Source of the DNA: Parietichytrium sp. I65-24A | Lineage: Eukaryota; Sar; Bigyra; Thraustochytrida; Thraustochytriidae | Assembly (NCBI GenBank): GCA_012862575.1 | Contig: BLSF01000002.1 | Coordinates: 1,054,001 to 1,118,000 of the forward strand | Direction of reading: 5' to 3' | DNA: 64,000 nucleotides | In this document: one piece after another, positions 37,923-47,200 of the stretch | Layout of the letters: every line of letters starts with the position of its first letter | Position numbering within the stretch: the stretch's first letter is position 1 | Made by a program: the position numbers and the translations under genes | The notes under the pieces: generated by a model | What the model saw: the letters and a program-made list of their open reading frames with translations, nothing else | The model's database searches: none | Told to the model about the DNA's origin: nothing

Positions 37923-40145
37923 ATGTTTGGGAGCAACTCGCGGCGCAAAGGCGGCGCTGCGGAAGGAGCGAAGAAGCTTACGATCAAGCTGAACAAGGCC
38001 AAGCCGCAGCTGCCGGAGAATTATTTGGAGTCGAGCTGGGAGAAGCTGGAAGAAGCGGTAAAGGCGATCCACCATGTGCAGCCGGTCAAGCACAGCCGGG
38101 AGGAGCTGTATCACATGGTGGAAGGGCTGTGCATGCACAAGCGTGCGGCGGAGCTGTCGAAGAGGCTGGAGACATTGCTGGATCAGCACATTGAAGAGGC
38201 GATCGGGAAGCTGGTGGGACAGACGCCGGATCATCTGGCGTTCCTGACACTGGTGACGGAGGTCTGGCAGAGCCACTGCGTGCAGATGCGGAGCATTCGC
38301 AACTTGTTTCTGTACCTGGATAGATCGTACATCATCAACGACCCGTTCAAGCGCTCGTTGTGGGACATGGGGCTCGCGCTGTTTCGCAAGTATCTGCAAG
38401 CCGCACCGGATGTAGAAGACAAGGTGATCGCGGGCTTTCTGAACGTGATTGAGCGCGAAAGGTCCGGGGAGGACGTGAATCTACTCATCTGCACGAGCGT
38501 TGTACGGATGCTCGTGGGGTTGCAGCTATACGAGAATGCATTTGAAACGGTGTTTCTGCGAAACACGAGCGACTTTTATCGCCAAGAGAGCTCTCGGCTC
38601 CTTGAACAGAGCCCTGTTCCAGAGTACCTGCTGCATGTAGAACGCAGACTAAAGGAAGAGAAGCAGCGCGTCGCAAGGTATCTTGACCCTCAAACGCGCG
38701 CCCCTCTAATTCGCGCTTGCGAGCGCGAGCTCGTTTCCAATCACATTGGCTTTTTGCTCAACAAGGGCTTTGAGCCTCTGATGGAGGCTTGCAGGACGGA
38801 AGATCTCGGCCGGATGTATTCGCTGTTCTCTCGCGTCGACGGTCTGAAGGACATGCGCGTGGCCCTGTCGGCATACGTGAAGCGCCGAGGCTTGGCCATC
38901 GTCCAAAACGACGGCGAGGAGAAGGAGATGGTTCCTACCCTCTTGGCACTCAAGACCGATCTGGACAATATGCTCAAGAGCGCGATGAGCAGTAACGAGG
39001 ACTTTGACCGCGCCATCCGCGATTCCTTCGAAAATTTCATCAACTCCAAAGAGAACAGGCCTGCTGAGCTCATTGCAAAGTACATCGACATGCAGCTTCG
39101 CTCTGGGGTCAAAGGTGTTGGCGGGGAGGAAGAAACCGAGGTTCTGCTCGAGAGAGTGGTGGTGCTCTTTCGATTTCTTAGCGCCAAAGACGTTTTTGAA
39201 GCTTTTTACAAGAAGGATCTGGCAAAGCGGCTTTTACTGGGCAAGTCGGCTTCTAACGATTTGGAGCGTTCAATGATTGCCAAGCTCAAGACCGAGTGTG
39301 GATCAAACTTTACCAACAAGCTGGAAGGCATGTTTAAAGATATTGAGCTCTCCAAGGACCTCATGAACACGTTCAAACAGTCGGCGCAATACGGCGAGAG
39401 GCCAGAATCGGTCGATATGAGCGTCTTTGTACTTACCACGGGATTCTGGCCGCCTTACCCCATGATGAAGGACATCCGGCTGCATCCGATCATGACCAAG
39501 TGCCAGTCATTGTTCACAGCCTTTTACTTTCAAAAGCACACCGGGAGGCGGCTTGCGTGGCAGCACTCACTGGGAAGCTGTTTGCTGGGTGCAAGCTTGC
39601 CATGTGGACGGAAGGAGCTGCAAGTGTCTCTGTACCAGACTCTAGTTCTGTTGCTGTTCAACAACTGTGCGAATGATACCGATGAACTCTCTTTGTCGCA
39701 TCTGAGAGAAGAGACCGGAATAGAGGATGGCGAGCTGAGGCGGACCTTGCAATCTCTGGCGTGCGGAAAGGTGAGGTTGCTGAACAAGGAGCCAAAGGGT
39801 CGGGAAGTGGAAGACAACGACAAGTTTTCGATTAGCACGGAGTTCCAGTCCAAGCAATATCGCATAAAAATCAACTCGATCCAGATCAAGGAGACCTCTA
39901 AGGAGAATAAACAAACCCACGAAAGAGTCTTTCAGGATCGTCAGTACCAGATTGACGCAGCGATTGTGCGCATCATGAAGGCTCGCAAAACTCTCTCGCA
40001 TACCCTCCTCATCGGCGAGCTGCTCAAACAGCTTCGATTCCCAGCCAAACCAACGGATCTGAAGCGCCGCATTGAGTCCCTCATCGATCGCGAATATATT
40101 GAACGGGATGAAAGTGATCCAAACACGTACAAGTACCTTGCATAA
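37923..40145 (+). CDS. CUL4: Cullin-4-type E3 ubiquitin ligase scaffold
   Basis: A single-exon gene of 740 aa starting at ATG 37923; the frame extends upstream only through the GA repeat. The N-terminus KKLTIKLNKAKPQLPENY, with EELYHMVEGLC shortly after, is characteristic of CUL4, which docks DDB1 and WD40 substrate receptors. The cullin homology domain includes FRFLSAKDVFEAFYKKDLAKRLLL and the four-helix/winged-helix region. The C-terminus has the neddylation segment (IDAAIVRIMKARKTL; acceptor Lys in MKAR) and the ending YIERDESDPNTYKYLA typical of cullins. It should scaffold RBX1 and DDB1 in CRL4 ligases acting in DNA repair, replication and chromatin control. AATAAA follows at 40254-40259. 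Confidence 0.97.
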   Translation: MFGSNSRRKGGAAEGAKKLTIKLNKAKPQLPENYLESSWEKLEEAVKAIHHVQPVKHSREELYHMVEGLCMHKRAAELSKRLETLLDQHIEEAIGKLVGQTPDHLAFLTLVTEVWQSHCVQMRSIRNLFLYLDRSYIINDPFKRSLWDMGLALFRKYLQAAPDVEDKVIAGFLNVIERERSGEDVNLLICTSVVRMLVGLQLYENAFETVFLRNTSDFYRQESSRLLEQSPVPEYLLHVERRLKEEKQRVARYLDPQTRAPLIRACERELVSNHIGFLLNKGFEPLMEACRTEDLGRMYSLFSRVDGLKDMRVALSAYVKRRGLAIVQNDGEEKEMVPTLLALKTDLDNMLKSAMSSNEDFDRAIRDSFENFINSKENRPAELIAKYIDMQLRSGVKGVGGEEETEVLLERVVVLFRFLSAKDVFEAFYKKDLAKRLLLGKSASNDLERSMIAKLKTECGSNFTNKLEGMFKDIELSKDLMNTFKQSAQYGERPESVDMSVFVLTTGFWPPYPMMKDIRLHPIMTKCQSLFTAFYFQKHTGRRLAWQHSLGSCLLGASLPCGRKELQVSLYQTLVLLLFNNCANDTDELSLSHLREETGIEDGELRRTLQSLACGKVRLLNKEPKGREVEDNDKFSISTEFQSKQYRIKINSIQIKETSKENKQTHERVFQDRQYQIDAAIVRIMKARKTLSHTLLIGELLKQLRFPAKPTDLKRRIESLIDREYIERDESDPNTYKYLA

Positions 40146-40253
40146 TAAGCCATATTGCCTTTCATTGTCCGGCATTCTTTTTTTTTGTGTTGGACCTAGA
40201 GGCATTCTGATGCCTAGGGCTTCTGCAGCGTATGTATGTACAAGAAATAACAA

Positions 40254-40259
40254 AATAAA
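40254..40259 (+). terminator. Candidate poly(A) hexamer of cullin
   Basis: AATAAA 109 nt after the cullin stop codon. Confidence 0.5.
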
Positions 40260-40504
40260 AATACAACAACTTATTGCAATCTGCTGATTTTGATGTTTTT
40301 TACGACCATAAAGAATGATGAGAGGAAGGGGGGCAAAACAGTCAGTTGCAAATGTGATTGTAATGGAGTCGTAGCAATGCACCTTGCACAAAGCAGGCAG
40401 AATAAAACTATTTTCTCAAAATTGAAACCCCTGAGTGGGATGCTGTCCAGGCGCGATGAAGGGTGAAAACGGTAGCGCACTGGACAAAAAAATCAGAGAT
40501 TTGC

Positions 40505-40568
40505 GCACTTTCAAAGTTGCCTGCGTCACTGTGTTGCAAGACGTGATTTTGCAGGCACTTGTCATTAG
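40505..40568 (-). promoter_or_regulatory. SECIS element (form II) in the selW 3'UTR
   Basis: Read on the minus strand, 84 nt after the selW stop: core 5' side AUGAC (40561-40565), a 10-bp helix AAGUGCCUGC with GCAGGCAACUU (one bulged A), an unpaired AAAA, a 4-bp ministem UCAC/GUGA closing a 13-nt loop, then the 3' core UGAA (40510-40513). The UGA...GA quartet, the ~11-nt spacing from quartet to the conserved AA, and the extra ministem are the defining features of a form II eukaryotic SECIS. It would recruit SBP2 and EFSec so that the selW UGA is read as selenocysteine. Confidence 0.88.
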
Positions 40569-40582
40569 GCGAGAAAGACATG

Positions 40583-40588
40583 TTTATT
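40583..40588 (-). terminator. AATAAA between selW stop and SECIS
   Basis: An AATAAA on the minus strand 17 nt upstream of the SECIS core. Cleavage at the usual distance would cut through the SECIS, so it is probably unused or makes a non-Sec transcript. Confidence 0.35.
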
Positions 40589-40649
40589 CGCGCTGAAAGG
40601 TCAAGGCGCCTTCCTTCGACTCGAGCGACTCGTGGCCGGAGGATCAGAC

Positions 40650-41053
40650 CTAAGGCTTTGAGTCACCAGCCGCGGCTGCGAGCGACTCGAGCGCCTTGCG
40701 GATCTGGTCGACGATAGCATCGACCTCATCTTGGCTGGTGCACTTGCCTTGGCCCCGAGTAGTTTTGGAGTGAATTAGGGCGCCGGTCTCTTTAATGACG
40801 ACCTCAAAGTTCCCCGTCTTTCCGGGGTCCTCCTTGCCGACCACGTTCAACTGCTCCCCAAACTCCTGATCAAGTTCACCCTTCAAATTCTTGAAGTACC
40901 TGTGGTACCCTGTGTGCTCAAACGAAAAATATCAGCGAAACACCATCCTCACCCGCCCACTCTCCTCTATCGATCGTGCGCGCGGCCAAGTGCCTGGTCA
41001 GTCGCGGACTTACCTCATCCGCCACAATACTGCACTTGCACTGTAAGCACCAT
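40650..41053 (-). CDS. selW: Selenoprotein W (Sec encoded by in-frame TGA; two exons)
   Basis: Exon 1 is 41014-41053 and exon 2 is 40650-40909; the 104-nt intron (40910-41013) starts GTAAGT and ends CACAG in phase 1. The product has 99 aa. It begins MVLTVQVQYCGG, then TGA (41015-41017), and after the splice continues GYHRYFKNLKGEL. The C-x-x-U redox motif at residues 10-13 sits where animal SelW has YCGAUGY, and the rest (NFEVVI, GALIHSK, a C-terminal helix) fits the thioredoxin-like Rdx fold. Reading TGA as stop leaves a 12-residue peptide, so normal ORF finding misses the gene; the 3' exon alone begins without ATG. A form II SECIS lies in the 3'UTR. SelW is a small cytosolic redox protein. 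The gene is downstream of the ATP-grasp gene on the same strand and convergent with cullin. Confidence 0.93.
40910..41013 (-). other. Intron of selW
   Basis: 104 nt, GTAAGT donor two bases after the Sec codon and CACACAG acceptor, phase 1. The joined codon is G+GG (Gly), giving the family-conserved Gly-Tyr after Sec. Confidence 0.9.
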
Positions 41054-41461
41054 CTTTCAGCTGTCCCTTGTTTAAAGTATACCCTGCGCGCCCCTTGCCG
41101 TCTGTCCCTCTCTCTCGACTCGGCAAAATACAGGTCTTCCCCGGCATTTACCATCTACCATCTACCACCCACGCTGATAATGCGCACCAAAAACGCAATA
41201 AAATTACCTTACACGCCCAATTGACCCAATTGGCAATTTTGCTTGGCGTCCAGGGAAGAGGCGAAGGATAACGGGAAACAGAATAAGTAAAAAAGGATGT
41301 CGAGCAAACAGATTCAAACTCCAAATTTTTTGGCTTATGTGGAAAAAAATGGATCCAGTGTATTAGCAAGCAAACATGAAAACGGATTTAGCAACTCAGG
41401 GGAAGGTATGAAGTGGTCAGAGCAGGGTGATGGTGGGTGGTGACTAACGGGGCGCAAGCGC
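41054..41461. other. Intergenic selW / ATP-grasp
   Basis: About 400 nt. A CCCTCTCTCTCG tract near 41103-41116 (GA on the selW sense strand) probably belongs to the selW promoter or leader. An AATAAA-like word on the plus strand near 41195 is probably irrelevant. Confidence 0.55.
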
Positions 41462-42829
41462 TTATTCCTCGGCTGGGCCTTCTGGCATAGCCTCGAGCTC
41501 CTTGCCAGAGACGAGCTCGAACATCTCGCCGTCCTTGAGGAGACCGTGCACGGTCTGGAAGTCCTTCTCGACTTGCTCGGCGCTCTCGTGAAGGAGCTGA
41601 ACGCGGCCAGGCATGGTGAAGAGGTCGATGGTCTTGTGCAGGCGATGTCCAGGCTTGACTCCCATGTCGGAGGCAAGGAAGGATGGGAGCTTGTGCACGA
41701 TATCAAGTCCTGGGATACCGCGAATGATGCCCTCGCGGTAGGAGACGAGGAAGACTTCCTTTCCGAAGCGCTTAGGATCGACAGGAAAGTCTGGAAGAGC
41801 AGCGAAGCGCTGAGCACTGACGTAGCTATCGATGGTGGTGTCCATCTGGTTGTAGCCAAACGCAGCAGTCGAGATCGCAGCCCAAGTTCCGTGGCCTCCG
41901 TGGCAGCGGGATCCAACCTCCACAAGGCGTGGGCCCTCGCGGGTGACGATGACCTCCATGTGGCTTGGTCCGTTGTTGATCTCAAGAGCGTCGAGCACCT
42001 GGTTGCTGTACTCGACAAGGGCCATCTCCAGCTCGGAGGCTACAGAGCAGATCTGCATTCCGAAGTAAACGTTGAACTGGCCGTTGACATGGCGTTTGTC
42101 GTAGCGCCAGATGGCGACCACCTTGTGCTTGCCGTTGCGGCTCACACTGTCGATGACATACTCGTTACCCTGAAGATACTCCATGACGAGCACACCCTCG
42201 TTGACATCTCCACAGCTGTTGATGGCACCGTTGATGCAGTCGAAAGCAGCGCGGGTCTGGGCGAGGTCAGTGCAGAGGAAGACATCGTCGGAGCCAGCGC
42301 TCTGGTTTGGCTTTACGATGACCTTGAATGGATCTGGGTTCCAGTCGCGGAGAAAGGCCTCCACCTGTTCCCACTCGCATGCAAGAATCTGCTTCGCAGC
42401 GCGAACTCCCTTGGCGCGGATGGTCTCCTGCTGAATGAACTTGTTGCGGCGTGCCTTGGACAGGGAGAGCGGGTTCTTGGACTCCATGTCGAGGATGTGA
42501 GCGAGCTCATCAGCGAGGAAGACACCATTCTCGGCTCCAGCAAGAACGTGCTCGACGGTGACAGGGAGAGCCCTCACGGCCTCAGCGGTAGTGAGCACAT
42601 TTCCGTCGTGGAAGATCTCAAAGTCGCCCTTGATCTGGGTAGACCACACTCCGTTAGGGTCAGGCTTGATGGAGAAGACCACCACGAGCTTAAATCCGCG
42701 AGCCTTGATGCGCTCAGCGAGGAGCTCTCCGGTGGAGAAAGGGTCGACGACGATGATGGCGCGGTCTTCACGGCCGTCCAACTCCATGTCGTCGATGATA
42801 GCAATTGGTGCGTCACTAGTAGCAGACAT
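41462..42829 (-). CDS. ATP-grasp ligase (L-amino acid ligase / carnosine synthase-like)
   Basis: A single-exon gene of 455 aa with a clear ATG at 42829. The N-terminal pre-ATP-grasp domain contains AIIVVDPFSTGELLAERI. The ATP-grasp core has the nucleotide-binding KVIVKPNQSAGSDDVFLC (~residues 170-187), LVMEYLQGNEYVIDSV and the metal-binding block SHMEVIVTREGPRLVEVGSR followed by CHGG. This pattern matches ATP-grasp carboxylate-amine ligases of the bacterial L-amino-acid ligase/carnosine synthase type, which form amide bonds through acylphosphates. The substrate cannot be told; in algae candidates include dipeptides or amino-acid-derived metabolites. Codons are strongly biased to G/C at position 3 compared with its neighbours, by eye, which suggests high expression and explains a long antisense open frame. 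Confidence 0.88.
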   Translation of the reverse strand: MSATSDAPIAIIDDMELDGREDRAIIVVDPFSTGELLAERIKARGFKLVVVFSIKPDPNGVWSTQIKGDFEIFHDGNVLTTAEAVRALPVTVEHVLAGAENGVFLADELAHILDMESKNPLSLSKARRNKFIQQETIRAKGVRAAKQILACEWEQVEAFLRDWNPDPFKVIVKPNQSAGSDDVFLCTDLAQTRAAFDCINGAINSCGDVNEGVLVMEYLQGNEYVIDSVSRNGKHKVVAIWRYDKRHVNGQFNVYFGMQICSVASELEMALVEYSNQVLDALEINNGPSHMEVIVTREGPRLVEVGSRCHGGHGTWAAISTAAFGYNQMDTTIDSYVSAQRFAALPDFPVDPKRFGKEVFLVSYREGIIRGIPGLDIVHKLPSFLASDMGVKPGHRLHKTIDLFTMPGRVQLLHESAEQVEKDFQTVHGLLKDGEMFELVSGKELEAMPEGPAEE

Positions 42830-44147
42830 TTTGATGTTTTGATTGATCCCTAAACTCTTCCAAGCACACGCTCAGTCTCGCCACAACAACCTCCGTTGAT
42901 GCTTTCAAAGATACCTTCGCGCTACGCCGCCTGGCGTCTGTGCTTGTCAAAGTTTATTCGCCGATCAATTTATCTTTCCTGCTCTGTTCTGCACTTGCTT
43001 GTTGTTTGTTTGCTTGCTTGAGTTGCGGGTTTGCCATTTCCACGTCTCCGCCTCCTCCAATACAACTCTACCGCCTCGCGTCTCCGCCTAGCACTCCCCA
43101 CGCCATCGCTAAGACCCACTCATAACCACCCCTACCGGAGCGCCTAGTCGGCGGTCCCGGATTGCAAATCTACGGTAGTCCACGCCCTAGGAGCCAGAGA
43201 GTCGTCTCAGAAACATCACCTTCCTTCCTTCCTTTCTTTCCTTCCTGTTGTCAAATCATTCACATCAACAGCAACATCAACATCAACACAGTCACAGTCG
43301 AACCAAATGAAATGGAAATTTTGGACTACGCTTTAGGAGACACAGAGGGCTAGAGAGACAGAGATAGAGAGAGGGTGGAAAGGAGTGGAAGAGACGGAGA
43401 GAGAGAGGAAGCAAATCTTGGGGAGAGAGTGGGAGTTAGCCGATGCGCTAGTTGCGGCTACACGGCGGGAAAAGGAGAGAGAAAACGCCGTGGTACGCCG
43501 GCCAGCCGCCGGAGGTTAGCTACAACTACTGAAAACGCGTAAGTGGCACGTGGTGAATCTTTGGCGGAGAGGAGGACTACGCGATGGGGTAGTAAAGCAT
43601 TAAGCCTCCCTCCGCCGCATGCCGACCAGCTTCAGCGAAGCAAAAAGCAAGTTTGTTTGTTTGTTGCTTCGTCTCTCGGAAAGGACAACAAAAAAGCTTT
43701 GGGCGGACGAGCAGTTGCCAACAAACTTTTCCTTTGCATTCAGTGTCAGTGCGCAAGTCAGCATCATTCCTCTTGTCTTCTATTTTTGTACAGTATATAC
43801 AGTTCGTTTACCCAGCTCCAAGCTCAATGAAAAAAAAAAACAGATTCGATAGGCGTTGTAAGATTCTTATTCCACCTCCACATCGTGCACGAGCGAGTTT
43901 TCTTTTTCTCTTTTTTTTTGGTCGAGCCAGGCAGTCAGTGAGAAAAAACTGACAAGATGGTTGGCTGTTGGTACTGTTGGTTCTGAATTCTGCAGCGCTG
44001 GCCAACAGCTGATTCAGAGACCAGAGACGCGCGAGAGTTGCGCGATAGACGAGGCATGGATCGATCTCTCATCACACCTCCTCCGTCTCTCGCTCTCCAC
44101 CAATGGAAGCCTTGTCTTTCAGAGCCAACGTGCATATAATGTGCATG

Positions 44148-44211
44148 TAGTACGGTACTCAGTACTGAGGGTATACCGGTACTCACATTCGGTACCGACC
44201 GTACCCCCGTC
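44148..44211. repeat. GTAC-rich palindromic cluster
   Basis: A dense run of overlapping GTACGGTACTCAGTACTG, ACCGGTACTC and GGTACCGACCGTACC words, most of them self-complementary. Similar clusters lie at 27513-27541, 45243-45272 and 57683-57736. Confidence 0.75.
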
Positions 44212-47200
44212 TACTCTTTCGTGGTAAGCCTCAGCTTTTTGTTGTTTTCGGAGGATTCAGAAGTTGGAAGGTTGAGACTCGGTAATTCAGAAGAGATTCA
44301 TTCCTTCCCAAAGAGCAAGTTATTTACTCAACTTGCGCTGCGTTTGTAACTTGTAAAACAGTTGAATGACAAGGCGCTCGGAAGGAGAAAGAGAAGCGCG
44401 AGAAGCACAGAGGACTCCAGCCAACCAAATTGCACCACAGGTGAGTGAGTGAGTGAGTGATCCAATCAATCAATGTCTTGCCCGCCTGTCACTTTGGCGT
44501 TGACTGGCACCACTGGATTCACTGGATGGCCCAAATTGGTTGGGGTAGGTAGGCTCTTACTCACCTGAATAGACAAAGGTTACCGTTTCCTCCCTCCTCT
44601 TTCCGCTGTCTTTCCGTATCGCCCATGTCTCCCACTCCAGAATCCTCCTCCTCTTTCTCCTTCTGGCCTGTACTCATCTATACTCTGCTCGCTATCCAGA
44701 GTGCTAGCGGAGGGAGAGCACACGGTCTAGTGCGCTTCAGCAGAGCCTTTAGAAGTGCGCTGCGGTTCTAGTGCACCGCGCTAGCTGGCAGATACGATGG
44801 ACTCGGACGTAGTGCGTTGAACGGCACAAAGCGTAGTGTCGCGTAGCGTAGAGTAGTGGCTGTAGGAGGTGTTCGTCCGAGTGGGTGGATCCAAGAATGA
44901 GAATGGGAATGTGCGGCGGAGGAGATAGATGACGAGGAGTGCTATCAACTGCTACTATAAAGCATAAGTAGGAAGAGTCCATGGACTCTGTTTGACAAGA
45001 ATCTCAAGTTGAGCTGGATACGCCTTCGCATCGTGAGTGTGGCAAGTGCACAATGAGAATGAAGTTGATTTTAATAAAACTCTTAAAAGAAAAAGAGTCA
45101 ATACCGCTGACTGTTCTTCCTCGACGATGAGCGACCCTCCCGAACAAGAAAAGAAAGGAATAGGAAAGAAAAATAGAGAGAAAGAACCAGCTGCATTGCT
45201 GCAACGTAAAAGGGAGGTCAGCGTTGGTGTGCTTTTGCCAGTCTGTAGTACTCGAGTACTCAGTACAGGAGTGAGTGTGGTCGGGGCACCAACTTCAAAC
45301 CGACTTTTCAAACGAGAGGACTTTGTGCTTGTCAAAGTAGAGGGCTTTCTCTCTCACGAATGTTGGAGGTTGTTGTTTGGTTCGGCCGCGCGCGTTCCGC
45401 GCAAGTTCGTAGCACAATACGTTGTTTATTTCTTCAATTTTTTGGATTCCAACGATTCCATCGCTGTTGCTGCGGAAACAAAACTTTTGACACCAGAGGA
45501 CACGACCCGGTGGCGCAGCAAACACCAGCTACGCCTTTGATAGAATCTAGCTTAATGACAAAAACACTTTTCTTTTCTCGTCTCTGGAACTTGTTGACTT
45601 TCGGGGAAAGAGAAGAGAGGACCTTTTCCTGTTCAGTTCTGAATTCTGAATTCTGACTTTCTTCTTTTCGAAGGACACAAATCAACACTATAGTTTAATC
45701 TATTCATGGCAGTTAGGCGTGCGAGTAAAGGGGAGAAGAAGAAAAGAAGAGAAACGTCGAAACTCAGATCGTCTAAAAGCCCGTCACTAGGAAGGCTCTA
45801 AGTAGTTGTACGTGTGGAGCAGCAATTCGGCCTCAATGTTGAATTTGTATAACCTCCAAACTCTTCTCGTCGAAAAGAGTGTTGTTTCCCAGGATATTCA
45901 GATTCAGCAATTCAGAGACTTCCAGAGCGCAGCAAGCCACGCTCATTCACAGTCAGTGAATTACTTACACTCTAGCTCTTATAACCTTGGAGGAAGAGAA
46001 GCAGATTGCCGCAGAGCGTTGCTTCATTGTCGACCTCTTCGGAAAGCGCATCTCGGCAACGCCAGCTCACGGCTCCTCACGGCTTTGTTGTCACCTGTGC
46101 CCCGCTACGCCGATTGATAACAGCCCTCTACCACCCGCCGTGAGAGTTGTGTCCTGTGAGGGGCTTTTTTCATTTCATCCCAAAAGCAAGTGGGCGTTTC
46201 GTTGCATTTGGAACAGCAAACAGCAAAGAACTCATCCAGCTATACTCACGGTCAGTACTACTCAACCAGGCGAACCTGGCGCAGTTTACTCGTGCTCTCG
46301 CGACACCATTGGTTCATTGGTTGAGCGCTCAACTAGCTAGCCAAGCTGCCCAGGATCAAAACCCACCTTAGTCTTTCGCGAGCACGAGTCCTACCTCACC
46401 TAACTGTACGGTACGACGAGAAAGAATCTCACCACAACCAACCGAATCACGTAGGAGGGCTACTGGCGATGCGTACTGGTGTCTTACCGGTAACCCTGAG
46501 AGAGAAAAAGCCGCTTCCGTGTCAAGGGGACATGCGGAAGTAGGAAACAAAAAACGCAGCGCTGCGACCACAGACTACAGACTTTTTCCCGTGCGCTCCG
46601 CAAGCCTTGAGCGAGACTTCCGCAACCGAAAGTTGCCGAGCTGCGGCGCTCGCGAAAACGACGTCGCTCCATCAAAATACGTGTGTGCGAATGAGTGTGA
46701 GCGAGAACCTTTCATTTCAAACTTCCCAAATGTTTCCAAGTGTTTCCACTGCGAGGCCAACGAGTGGATGGAAGGAACCACTGGATGCCGCATACTTTTG
46801 CGCTGAAATGATGCCCGTTACAGCTGAATTAAGGATTGATACTAACGTGCAGTAGCCATGCCTCCTTACAAATCTGCGCAGCTGGTCTTATGTTTGGTTG
46901 TGGCTCCGTTTTGGTGGATGGCAGATGAGAACCAACAGCGAAAAGTGTCTCTGAGGCCAGTCTGAGGTGTGTGTGGTGTGGCGGCCATTGGCTGACGAGG
47001 GAAAAGTGGAAAAGCGTTAAAGTTTTTGATTTTGAACAAAAATAGGAAAAGGGAAAGGAAAAGAGCTGTTGGTCTCCGTATCTGAGAGGGGAAGGGAGAA
47101 AGAGAGGGAGAGAGAGGGTGGCCGCTGGTGAGACCCAACCCAAAAAAAGGACATTTCTTTCTTCCTCTGTTTGTGACCGCAAAATACTGTAGGAGTGTTT

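Noticed and set aside
41546-42853. 435-codon plus-strand ORF opposite the ATP-grasp gene
   Set aside because: It is the exact antisense of a clear ATP-grasp gene. Its openness follows from the biased codon use there, and it shows no domain.
45037-45540. 167-codon plus-strand ORF
   Set aside because: It begins at a non-ATG codon, crosses a GTAC cluster and has no recognisable domain.
45985-46340. Plus-strand ORF beginning EEEKQIAAERCFIVDLFGKR
   Set aside because: The first residues look protein-like, but there is no ATG, no splice-compatible exon was found and the rest is nondescript.
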